Notes under the pieces: generated by a model
Databases searched by the model: none
What the model saw: the letters and a program-made list of their open reading frames with translations, nothing else
What the model was told of the DNA's origin: nothing
Assembly: GCF_011397635.1 (NCBI RefSeq)
Contig: NC_064757.1
Location: 33,207,839 to 33,271,838, forward strand
Direction: 5' to 3'
Length of the DNA stretch: 64,000 nucleotides
Origin: Epinephelus fuscoguttatus
Taxonomy: Eukaryota > Chordata > Actinopteri > Perciformes > Serranidae
Shown: positions 21,401 to 32,265 of the stretch, piece by piece
Position numbering within the stretch: the first letter of the stretch is position 1
Layout of the letters: every line of letters begins with the position of its first letter
Program-made: the position numbers and the translations under genes

Positions 21401-22148
21401 TAATGATACAAAACTATATACAAATAAAAACATAAAAGTAGTAGGTAACTTTTATATTTGACAAATTAAACAATACTTCCACCAATAATTGCTAGAAGGC
21501 AGGAAACCAATTGTTTGTTGCTCAAAATTTTCTTGAGGAAGGACCCCCAAACTACCTGTTTCCAGTGGCGGCCCTAGCACATTTGATGACCAAGGTGAGC
21601 CTCCCCCTGGCGGCCCCCACCATGAACACATAACGAGAGAGCTCACTCTGAAGTCAACAAAATCCAGCGCTTGGCCAGTGACTTGTAGTGTCTGAAACCA
21701 ACAAATAAAGACATCCTTTAACGTCGGCATGAAATGCGACCAGTTGGCAATATAGTTTAACGGCACCTGACGGCGTCAGGGGGGAAGCGCTGCGGTACAA
21801 GGTCAAAACAAACAAACACCGACTCTGCACGCCGTATCTGGACTAACGTCAATATGTGACGAGGTTGGAGTGAGAATGTGTTGCATGAGAACATTATAAT
21901 TTACCTTCACCCAGTACAAATTTTTACTAAATAGAGCTTGAAAGCTTCACAATCACTGACACGGACTTGTTGGTTTTCCATGTTCTTTCTCTCCTCATAC
22001 ACTCCTCTCAGTATAGAGGTAGTTGAGTGGGCACCAGAGGACTTTTGTTGTTGTGACATGATAATGATACAACATGTTTTGGGGTTCATGTGACATTGGA
22101 TAACTTGCCGAGCTCCCCCAGAGAGCACATAGCTCTCTAAGTTAATAG

Positions 22149-22149
<1 letters not shown>

Positions 22150-22184
<35 letters not shown>
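22150..22184. repeat. (ATAG)n microsatellite
   Basis: About nine perfect tetranucleotide units. Confidence 0.95.
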
Positions 22185-22189
22185 CTTAA

Positions 22190-23240
22190 AATGAAGTGCC
22201 CAGCCTGTGTTTATCAGACCTCTATCTCTTTATCAGGTCCTTATCTTTGTTTGTGTTGTTGTGTTGTGAGAGCAGCAAGTGTCCCCAGCCCTCGATGCTG
22301 CAGTGCTGCCTTCACTGCTCTTAGGTAAACAGGCCCAGGTTTGGGCAGTTTAAACAGGTGTCTGACCTGAGGTTTGACATTGTCCTGTCGACCAGTCCGC
22401 CTCACGCAAGCCTACTTTTTACAGCTAAAGCCCTTAAGGTGATGTTGAAGAAAGATTACATCACAGATACTGAAAGGTCAAGAGGTCACATCCTTTTAAG
22501 ATAGGTTTATCTTGATTTCCTCCTTTTTTTCAATCCAAGTTTTAAAAAATATGATTTAGAAGTTTTGGGGAGAATGTGACTTTTTTCACAAAGCAACTGA
22601 GGTGTAACCTGCATGGTTTAGAAGAGCAGTAAGTCTTGCAATCTGGAAAGAAAACCAATTTCCAAACAGACGTATATACACAAAGATGTTGACTGCAATG
22701 CATCATGACTCAGTTCACTTTTTCAGACCACACAGTCACAGGGACAAAAGGGAAGGAAGTACCTGTGTTAAAGGAGGTCACGGGGTCACATTTGTTTCAC
22801 TGCTCAAAGAAAGAAAGTTCACGTTGAAAACAGTTTCTTTCCACTTGTGTAAACATCACGAGTCCTCCTTCCATAATAAAAAAAGCCCTTAAAGTCATCC
22901 TTATCAAACAATTTTTATTCCGAACTTTCTGACACAAAACCTACTGTGAGGTGTGAAAATAAACATGGCATTACTTCATTGTTTGGCAATATATCATTAC
23001 ATTTTCAGGCATGTAAACAGAAACACAATGAACACAAAAGCTGTGGCAGTATCATTTCCTTTGTCAGACACCACCTCTGACTGATTAGCTTACAAGCTAC
23101 CTGAGGAAGACATCATGTAATCATTTACAGCTCTCAATATAGATTATAAGTTAGGCATTAACAGTCAGTGCCCACCCACACTTCCTTCATATCAGTAATT
23201 AGCACTAATGGCTCCAATTTTACATGTGGTAACAGTGGTT
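22190..23240. other. Intergenic / probable mcidas 3' region
   Basis: No gene was seen. The last few hundred bases before 23241 are likely mcidas 3' UTR because they directly follow its stop codon on the minus strand. Confidence 0.4.
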
Positions 23241-26166
23241 TCAGCTGTGGTCGGGAACCCAGCGGAACCGGTATCCTCCCTGCTGAGTCCTCGTGGTGAA
23301 GGCACGTCCATGAGGAAACACCTGAGTCCTTATGGTGCAGTGTTCTCTGATAGAAGTCCTGAAGGATGAGACACTCTCCTCAGGCTCTGCTCCATCTGCT
23401 GTCACACTGCTATCTTTGGATATACAAGTCTGTAGGCCTGCGAATGCACCGTACATGCGTATAGTCTCTGATTCCTGCTGTAGTCTTGTTCCAGTTGCAG
23501 CGCTGTGCAGGACAGCATTGCAGCGTGTGCTGACGTCCCTCAGCATGTCCTCCACTGAGTCAGAAGACTCTGTTTCATAACTTTCATCCAGCCGCTGCCT
23601 CTTACAAGGACTCAGTGAGGTTTTATCGCCACAAGGCATCACTGGTTCTCTCACATTTGGGTCTCGGACTGTCATCAGTTTCTGAAGACCAACAGGGGCA
23701 AAGGTTAATTTATGGTCAGTCATGTGTAAGAGGTTATATATTGTATCCAGGATGAAAATGTCATCACTGTACTCACTTCAAGGACTGAGGCCAGGTGCTT
23801 TGCACGGCTGGCCAGCTGCCTGAGGTGAAGGTTTCTGTCCTGAAGGGAGTCGATCTCTTCCTGTTTCCGGTGTAGAGTCTCATGCAGCTGCAGACAAAAG
23901 GACACATTGCTCACACTTAAGAGTTCTTTCCTTTACCTTGGCATAACCAATGTATGTGCATCTTTGTGTTTATATACTGTAGGAATATGAAACTCCACTT
24001 TAAATGATGTTTTATACTGGTTTACACAAACTATCCAGGACACATCTTTTTAAGTGGCACCTCCAAGGGGGGCAATTGTTGCCACCTCCCCAGCAAAGAT
24101 AATTGGAAGCTGACATTATTGTCTTAAAGTGGCTGTGGCCTTAACAATTAGACAACTAGACAACCTAGGGCATGTACTGGTACCAACCATGTCATACTAG
24201 CTTGTGGGGAAGGGGGCTCCAAAGTTAGGCTAAATTTTGGCGAGGGAAAAACTGGCATGGCAATCTTCAAACCAGTCTCTTGACTTCTCACCTCAAGGTA
24301 TCTGAATAAAAATGGGCTCTATGGGTACCCATACACAACTGAATCACTATTAATCCATGCACATTAGACAATATCTGTTGCAGTTTATCAGTATGTAGTC
24401 TTTTAACTATCATTTGGACATCATTTTCAACTAGCCTGTACACTCCAACAGCAAAATAGAGTTCCTAAAATTCAGTTATGGCTTTTGGTTTTGGTGTGCC
24501 ACACCAAGATTTTCAGTAGCCCCATCTGGCCACCCCAGTAAAAAAGTTCTGGGGGCGCCACTGCCCACTGGGTTCACTAATGAAAAAACAAAGCAAAACA
24601 AAAACTTTCAGGTCTTTTTCTCAGCATCATTTTAGAGATATAAAGTCATGACACAACCAAAAAATTAGGGTCATTAGCAAGGCTTTGGGGTTTCTTGTGT
24701 AACTTTAAAATAATCTTGCCATTGCATAATTCAGATGTATTATAACACAAATCACATACAAACATTGCCTTTTCACGTGCACCAACATCATCAAGTCCAG
24801 ATACAAAAAAAGGAAATAAATCTCACAGTAAGGATTCACCTGGTTATTGACTTTCATGGAGTCTCTCAGCACCCTGCCTTGGCACTGGGCGATGCCCTTC
24901 CATGGAGCTCCCTCTTGGGCAGATGGGTTACCTGCTTCTGTGGAAGAGTGAACCAGACTGTCCTCTGAAGAGAAGTACTGCTGAGGGGTGAGAGGGGGTA
25001 TGACACATCCCTGAAATGGTACCAGTTCAGCTGGAGACAGACTGCTCTCCAGTGTGGCAGGAGAATCTGACAGAGGAGACAAATACCCAGGGCTTCAATC
25101 AGCATGTCTTAGTTTTGAGGATTGTCTCAACGTTAAAAAGATGGTGACGAAGTTATGACTACAATAGCTGCAGCAACAATGTGATTTGCTTTACTCACCT
25201 GCCATGAAATCCAGCGCATAATCTCCAAAGTCTTGGTCATCTACATCAGATTCATTCACCTGTGGGCGAGTAAGATGAACGATTAAAGACATATACGTAC
25301 TAAAAACTCAGCCAACAAAGAAATCACAACAGCCCCAGACCTGAAAGTCCCACCACGACCAAGCAGGGTAATGTGGCATTATGGCAGAACATGTCTGGGT
25401 AGTCATTTCAGTGAGCGTGCCGTCGCGTAATGTGTTTTTTGCGCACGGTGAGCTGTGCCAAAGAGTCATCTTGTGCATAAAACTTGGGAGGTCCAGCCAA
25501 TTAGCGGTAGCCTGCGTGTCATGAGCAAACTACAGTCTCATTCGTGTGGAATTCCAGCACATCGTGTCAAACATTAACAGCCTTGTAGTGGTGCAGATCA
25601 GCCACCATATCATCTCTTTTCTGGGAGATATAAATTGTTGGAAATGCGTTGATTCACATGAACAGTCGTTTGTCACAAAAACCTGAGATCTCTTAGTAGG
25701 AACAAGATGTTTTTCTGATGTTGATGATGTTTTTCCTCACCTGGGAGCCGAGGGAGTCGCTCTCCCTTCTCACCACAGACGCACAGTCTTCCAAATCATC
25801 CCATGCAATCGTTGAAAAAGCTGTAACACAAACAAAATGTGTCTGTACGATTCAGTTCATTTCTACACATGCTGTCTTTATATTGTTATGCGTAAAGGCG
25901 TGCATGACGTTTGTCAGCGATGCGCATACCTTGTTCGATGATGCAGGGGAGCTCAGCGTACACACTGACTGGACTGCTGCTTCTTGGCACCAGCTTACCC
26001 TGCAAGTAGAAAGTCTATTAGCGTCACCATACAGAGCTGTACTGTGTGCATTGCCATAAAGAGAAATATGCCATACCTTTTTGTTTCCTGCAGCTCTGCT
26101 ACCCTGTTGGCCCATGTGGTTGGGGCAGACAGTGCCAAACACCTTCCTGTCTCTTTGCATCTTCAT
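23241..26166 (-). CDS. mcidas: Multicilin (MCIDAS), multiciliogenesis regulator
   Basis: Seven coding exons (26077-26166, 25930-25999, 25741-25820, 25199-25259, 24840-25066, 23777-23887, 23241-23681) total 1080 nt, 359 residues. The start fits because '[12 protein letters not shown]' aligns with the human N-terminal 'RRAFDSICPNRM'. Next come '[10 protein letters not shown]', an acidic '[15 protein letters not shown]' segment, and '[13 protein letters not shown]'. A geminin-family coiled coil covers about residues 177-214 ('[20 protein letters not shown]', then 'LASVLEKL'). The C-terminal TIRT domain is '[18 protein letters not shown]' and 'GGYRFRWVP'. Multicilin is a nuclear co-activator that binds E2F4/5 and DP1 to switch on centriole amplification and cilia genes; the TIRT domain contacts E2F. 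It is in tandem with ccno, 1.6 kb downstream of it on the same strand. Confidence 0.95.
24470..24570. repeat. Transposon-end fragment in mcidas intron
   Basis: 'ttctgggggcgccactgcc' near 24547, and similar 'agtggcggccctagcac' near 21565, resemble ends of a fish DNA transposon. Boundaries are unclear. Confidence 0.35.
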
Positions 26167-27726
26167 CAGCACAGCTCTGGCTGCAACACTGAAGGACCAT
26201 GATTTGAAGTAGAGCTGATATAGAGGAAATTCTCCCGGTTTGTGTCTCTCCATGCCGCGGCCTCGTAGTTTTGGCCCAATCAAATGCACTTATTTGGTCT
26301 CCAGGGAGAGACAGCGTCCTCGGAGATTAAATTGGTGCAGTCTAACGGTTTTCTGGGCTGAAGTGTAAAGTGGTACCGCGCATAACGGCGCCATTACAGC
26401 AGGTGCTCTCTGCGTCAGACCTGCCCTCCCCTCTGCCTGCAGCTAAATATTCCCTGCGCCATGCCAGAGGCGCATGGCCCGGCATGACTTCTTCCAACCA
26501 TGTCTGTTTTATAAAATCACTTTGGCTTTTGCCTTGACAGCACTTCATGAGGCAGACCAGCCTGTTTGCATAGTCGAGACTATAATGTTTTGTTTCATAT
26601 CCACATCATTCGGTGCGTAATTTCTACCCAGCTGTGCGTAAAATATAACCCATACCCTATCCAAATTAGGTCAAGGCCTGTTGCCACATTTAAAGCGAAG
26701 TGGAAAAGGAAAAGGGCAATTACAGCAGACAGCTCAGCAAACACTGGTGACAAATGCCTCGATTAGTAAACAAACAAGAGTAAGCCTAGTTGACCCTTAA
26801 CGCTGAATGCACCTGTGTGGTCGACACTGTGTCAGCAGGCTGAGATGCCACGCGTAATGGATTAGCAGAGGAAGACCCTCAATTGACCAGGCTGTGTTGG
26901 CAGAGGTCAGTTACAAATAGTGAAGCAAAGGGAAGTAAGGTTGTGGATAAACTGACTTCCAGACACACAGCTACAATAAAAGCCACTAAAATCCCTCATA
27001 CTGAAAAGTATTTATTTCTGCTATTATCCCTTTGGAGAGCCTTCACTTAGATCTATGCCAGTTTGAAAGAAGTGGCTCCTGTTGTCTACTATTCATCAAA
27101 CTTACAGAGCAGTCATTTGAGTTTAGCAGAATATGACCACTTATTTCAGATAAAGTTGCCAATATTAAACTGTAGGTGGTGCATTTTGCATAATTCATGT
27201 GATCATGTCATCCTATCTCTTTCACTTATTTCATATGACTGGGCTTGTGGTTTTTCATCAAACATCAGCTGGGTTTGAATCATGGTGTTATATTTTATCA
27301 TCCATTCAGAGACAAACACAAATTCATTTTCTAATCATTTATTTTATAATTTAAACAAATCAAAAAATTACAGCACATTTCCCAGGTCCTTCATTAAAGA
27401 GGTTGCAACAGTAACATATCTTGTAAACTTGCAGCAAGTCAGTGCATACACAGTAAATAAAGACTTTGATTTAGAATTAATTGAAATAAACAGAATATAT
27501 TAATATACTTCATTGATAAACAATAACCTACTTTCAATAGAAAATAAATAAAACTATTGTGCTAAGCTGTAAAACACTCAGTGACCACAGTCAGCTGAGT
27601 GTCTATGAGGTATATATGAGGTTTGCATAAACAGAACATCACCTTTAAATAACCCCAAGAATCAACCCCCCAGAGTGGAGGGCAATTTGGCATTTTGCTA
27701 AAATCTGAATGGTGACACATTCATAG
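26167..27726. other. Region between ccno and mcidas; mcidas promoter side
   Basis: The block next to mcidas (26230-26480) is GC-rich and probably contains the mcidas promoter and 5' UTR. The rest is A/T-rich with no frame worth calling; the part next to 27727 is likely ccno 3' UTR. Confidence 0.45.
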
Positions 27727-29686
27727 TCACATGGTTGACATCACTTCCAGTGTCTCCTGATTTAATGACACCAACAGCTTCAGATTGTCTTTACATTCCT
27801 GGACCAGATTGTGGTTGTAGCTGCCATGATTCACAGACAGGAAGTGGCTCTTCGCTGCCAAAGAGTCCACCTCAGCGCTCCCAGATGGTTGGACACATAG
27901 TTCATCCACCATCCGCTGGTCGTCCTGTGACTGGATGGGTACATGCTCAACAAGCCCTTCTTCAGTTTCCAGTAACTCACTGGCAAGCCTCAGTGCACAG
28001 CGAGCAGTCAGAGATGGTGGGTATTTGTTGAAAGCATAGTCTGCCAGACTCAGCTCGCACACCTTTCGTGCGAGGTTGCTGCACTGCCCGGATCTTTTTG
28101 TGTCTGGATTCATAACTGCAAACCTGTCACCACCTGTGTTCTCAGTCTCAAGCTGCGCAGCCTCACTGCAGTTAGTGTAATAGTCCAGGAAAAACGCGAG
28201 GGTGGGTGCAGCGAGGCGGAAGTTGAGACGCAGGAGGATGAGACACTCCAGGTTGCAGAGCTGCTCCTTGTTGAAGGCATCGCAGCACAATGACAAGAGA
28301 TGGCTGATCCGCGGCGAGCAAACCTCCACCTGGGTGACACAGAGAAAGGGAATGAGTTCAATGAAATCCCAAAGACACAATCTGTTCCTCGAGCACTGTT
28401 ACTCAAAGATGCACCTGTTTACTGGCCAGCAGGAGCGCAGTTACACCCAGTAGCTGGAAGCAGTCGGCAGCTACCGGCGTGGATGCCATAAACCTGTCCA
28501 TGATGTTCACTGCCAGGCAGCAACACTCAAAGGACAGACGGAAATGTTTGTGCACAGGGATGAGCCAGCTGATGAGCTTACACCGTGCCTCTGGAGTCAG
28601 CTGCAAGGAAAACAAAGACTGCGTTAGTATAAGCAGCAGATAGCTGGTAATAGAGGAAAAAAGATGGCATGTAATTGTCCTCTGTAGGCACATATAGAAA
28701 TATGAAACATTTTGTGTAGCCTGCTATTGCATTTTTTATTTCCAAGTCATTTTATTGAAAACATGCAGATATACTGAGATAGTGAAAACCATATGATTAG
28801 ATTCAAAAGGTCATACTGGTGCCACAATAAATCATTAAACTATAAACTGTACCAGAAAATCTAACTATTCTGAAATATTGGCTGTGTCTTGAAGCACCAG
28901 CAGGCAATGTTACCTATGGGCTACTTGTCAATGCTAATATTTTTAGATTTCAGATGCTGCTTTCTTAAGTTGTGTAAAATTTGAAAAGCATTTTTGGTCG
29001 ACAGTGTGTTAAAAATGAGCAGATAAGTGACCCAATTTATATGAAAATAGTTACACATGTTGTGTATTTCCAGGAAGTTGGGTTTTGTTTCAAAAGTGTG
29101 TGCATGGGTACTGATTTCAGGGGGGAATGCAGGGGACATGTCCTCGCAAAATGAATGAGGAACACGTGCCTTTGTCCTCCCCACTAAAAACATAAATTAG
29201 TAGAGGATTTTTATTTTTACAAAAATACATTAAAACCACAAATAGATGCAGAAACATATCTCTATTCTGTGGTTTCAATTTAGTCCATCTGACTACACTG
29301 AACCTGACTTAACACTGCATTAAGTGTCTTACTTGTGGCTGTCGGGCCAAGCTTTTGCAGGGATGAAACTGCGCTTCTTTCTCCCTCTGGATCTTGAACC
29401 CGATGTCACCGTACTGCAGGTACCAGCTGGAGAGCTGTCCTGCAGGAGGCTCGTCTGACCGGAGCGGGGACGCATCTAACCGAGCCGAGGTTGAAATCGG
29501 GGAGGATCCCAAGTCTTCCTCAAAACCGGAGTCACTCAACTTGGACATGAGTGTCTGCTTCCTGTACCGGGCAGTCTGCCGCTGCTGGGTCGGTGTGCGC
29601 GCTTCTGTTGGAGGAGATGCGCCGGTTGTCCGTCTCCGTTTGTATACAGTCTCGGTGCCACATTCACCGGTCACAAATGACACCAT
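27727..29686 (-). CDS. ccno: Cyclin O
   Basis: Three exons (29333-29686, 28415-28600, 27727-28329) give 1143 nt, 380 residues; human is 350. The ATG at 29686 opens '[10 protein letters not shown]'; human opens 'MVTPC', and no ATG lies further upstream in frame. A basic, low-complexity N-terminus leads to '[18 protein letters not shown]' and '[15 protein letters not shown]'. The cyclin box follows with '[10 protein letters not shown]', '[10 protein letters not shown]', '[17 protein letters not shown]', '[13 protein letters not shown]' and '[14 protein letters not shown]', then a C-terminal fold with '[18 protein letters not shown]'. Cyclin O localises to the cytoplasm and deuterosomes and is needed for centriole amplification in multiciliated cells. 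The middle of the last exon is longer than in human, which explains most of the size difference. Confidence 0.95.
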
Positions 29687-29690
29687 CTCC

Positions 29691-29721
29691 GCAGCAGCAG
29701 CAGCAGCAGCAGCGGCAGCAG
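29691..29721. repeat. (CAG)n triplet run in ccno 5' UTR
   Basis: About ten CAG/CGG units lie immediately upstream of the ccno ATG. On the minus strand, in frame with ccno, they would read poly-alanine, but no ATG precedes them, so they are probably untranslated. Confidence 0.8.
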
Positions 29722-29813
29722 TCTCCTGGATGGTGAGGAGGGGAGTTCCGTCTGGTTGGGCCCACGTCAGTTTTCCCGGGGTCGTCCCCGCTCCTACAGC
29801 GCACCTTTCTCCC

Positions 29814-29827
29814 GTTGCCCCGGCAAC
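29814..29827. promoter_or_regulatory. RFX-type X-box upstream of ccno
   Basis: The perfect palindrome GTTGCC-CC-GGCAAC fits the X-box consensus GTNRCC N(0-3) RGYAAC at every position. It lies 128 bp upstream of the ccno ATG inside a GC-rich promoter-like block. RFX factors (with FOXJ1) are known activators of ciliary and multiciliated-cell genes. Confidence 0.7.
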
Positions 29828-29869
29828 CGAGGCCAAACAATTACTTGTCCCAAGTAGGAATTAATTATC

Positions 29870-30220
29870 CGAAACCTTGAACCATATGTCAGGCTATATT
29901 TTGCTGCCTATTGTTTCGCTAAAGAAAATAATAAATCCTTACAAAAAGAATGTGCCTGAAAAGCTTTACATGTGAAAAGTAGCCTGGAAAACACTAATTT
30001 CAATCTGCTTTACATCCACAAAACACACAGGCCTGTATATGTGAATGTGTGAATTCGTCAAGTGTTGTTTTAGCCTATTGCATGTGAAGCTGCTGTTTGC
30101 TTTCACAATAAAATAACTGAAAACCACATGTGCCTAATGTGATTGTAGCTGCACCTAAAAAACTGTTAAATGGTGTTCAAAGTGATGTATTTAAATGCAT
30201 TATTATTTTATCGTATTTTT
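29870..30220. other. Intergenic DNA, no gene seen
   Basis: A/T-rich sequence with no feature beyond the ccno promoter side. Confidence 0.5.
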
Positions 30221-30229
30221 ATTTAATTA

Positions 30230-30780
30230 ACCCATATTTAACCAGTTAGGTCCCGTTGAGATCAGCACACAAAAATTTGCAGCCAAACAACCACAGAATA
30301 AATTAAAAACCCCCATAAAAGATACACAGTAACATGAAGAAATATTAGAGCACTTATATGCACAATGACAAGACCCAACCGACTCATTCATCTTGTACTT
30401 AGGAGAGCTTTAAAATCAGGCAGAGACACCAGTTCATGTAGTTTCAAATCTTTTTGAAGATTAAGTGTGAGGAGCAGCCAGCTCAGTCAAAACACAATTA
30501 AACCTTGAGATCTCAGACTGTAGCTACAGTCAGATCTCTGTTCAGTCAAAGTACAAATGTATGAAGGGAGTTTACCCAGTATGGCTTTATGAATGGGCAA
30601 ATACCAGTGACTGAGCACAGGATAGGTCAAACAAGGAAGAGAGGTCACAAATGTCAGTGCACTATGATATGCAGTATCTAGCATGTGCAAACAATGAGCA
30701 GTTCATGTACAACAAATCACCATAATCCAGCAACCAGTCTTTTCCTGGCCTCAAAGGAGAAACAGCACTTGTTTCTGAAA
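30230..30780 (-). mobile_element. Decayed LINE-related dispersed repeat
   Basis: On the minus strand at 30690-30487 a frame reads 'LDTAYHSALTFVT' then 'HWYLPIHKAILGKLPSYI', words I associate with the C-terminal end of L2/CR1-type reverse transcriptases. The 'accagttaggtcccgttgagatca' region near 30240, here split across a common fish repeat, lies at its 3' side. No intact enzyme. Confidence 0.55.
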
Positions 30781-30789
30781 TAAATCCCT

Positions 30790-31140
30790 AACTTTATTTT
30801 TTCGTGAGGTGAGGGCATCCCCTGTTATTTTTCTACTAAAATGTTTTATAATCATTATTGTTATAATCATTATCATCATGCAATGTCAAGGAAGGTTGCA
30901 AAACAGTGGGGTAAAATAGCTGAGATGGGTGTAGGCTGAGGTTATGTCATCCTTTATCCATAACAATGACATAACTTCATCTCCAGTTTTAGTTTTGCAA
31001 GTTTTTTCAACTGACTTTAAACGCAGCATAGATGCAGCTCACAGTGATGTATCATGTTTAGCACTATATAATATTTTATACAGTTAAAATCTGTGTAACA
31101 TTAATAACCAGAGGGACCTGTCCTGACTTTGCGGTGGGCG
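30790..31140. other. Intergenic DNA upstream of tut7, no gene seen
   Basis: A/T-rich; nothing beyond the promoter side of tut7 is recognised. Confidence 0.5.
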
Positions 31141-31271
31141 GAACTTAAACGCTGACGACTACAAAACAGACAGCCCGTACGTCATCTTTCAAACTCCAGT
31201 GCGAGAGGAGCGATCATGCCAAGTCAGACCTGAACAAGGCTCCAAGAATGCCCTCTGCACCCCTACTGAAG
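31140..31271 (+). promoter_or_regulatory. tut7 promoter-proximal region and 5' non-coding exon
   Basis: A GC-richer block ends at a good splice donor ('ctactgaag|gtattt', 31271/31272). The next acceptor ('atcctgcag', about 32247) opens the exon that carries the tut7 ATG, so this is the likely untranslated exon 1. Confidence 0.5.
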
Positions 31272-32265
31272 GTATTTCAATGACTCTGCTCTTCTTTGTG
31301 GATAATTATCACTGACATTTCACTGCTGGCTGTTAAGCTGCAGCTGCAGGTTGAGCCGCGTCACAAAAACTATGAAATAAACAGTAACGCTAGCTGTTGC
31401 TAGCTGGTTAGCTAGCTGTTATGTGTCCTCGCTAAGCTAACAGAAACGCTAGCTGGTTGGGCTATATGTGGTAAGTTCGCTAACAAATTAGAAGGCTAAC
31501 ACGGTTATGCTGACGGTGTGTCGGCTGCGTGTGTGGTAAAGTTAAACGTAGTTAACTCGGAAGAGGAGGAAGTAACGATACAGGCAGAGGAGACTGCATT
31601 AGCTAGGAAGCTAGCTAACGCTAACAGCATGCAATAACAAGCTCTTAAAGTCAGCGAACGTTGGGTTGGTTAGCTAACGTTACAGGTAGCCAGGTAACTT
31701 GAGTCGTTGGGTAACGTTACATTTGTGTAAACAGTCTCCTCAATTAACCTCGCGGTGATGCCTATATTAGTTAGTGATATGTTTGGTAAGACGAGTAGCG
31801 CCAGTGTTAACCTCAGCTTTTCCACTGAGCTCAGATTTTCGGTTAAGTAACATTACTGTCGAAGTTGACAGCTAATAAAAGTCTGTTAACGGTTAACCGG
31901 AGTTAAGGCAGACAACAGTGTTGGAGAGGGCGAAAATGGCACAATAATCGCCAGATCTCTGTATGCTCAACTCACACATTGAGTCCACACTGTAGCTGTG
32001 TTTTATTCAGCTGCAAAGTTGTGCAACAGTCTGGTCTAAATTACATGATGAGCAGTTGCAGCCAAGAAAGGCTTCTGCACAAAGAAATGGAAAAAGGAAA
32101 CACAAATGGCATACTGCTTCTCCAAAGTAAGGCCAGCTAACAAAGTAAAGCATTTAATAGACAATTCTGTTGACATACATTGTGTGTCCAGGATGTTTTG
32201 ATTGCACAAGGACTATTTTCATATTAACTGGTCATTTCATCCTGCAGTTACAACACAAGTGAACC

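Noticed and set aside
29687-29836. N-terminal extension of cyclin O with a poly-alanine run
   Set aside because: It has no ATG; the frame only opens at TTG. The ATG at 29686 matches the human start, and the X-box lies in this segment.
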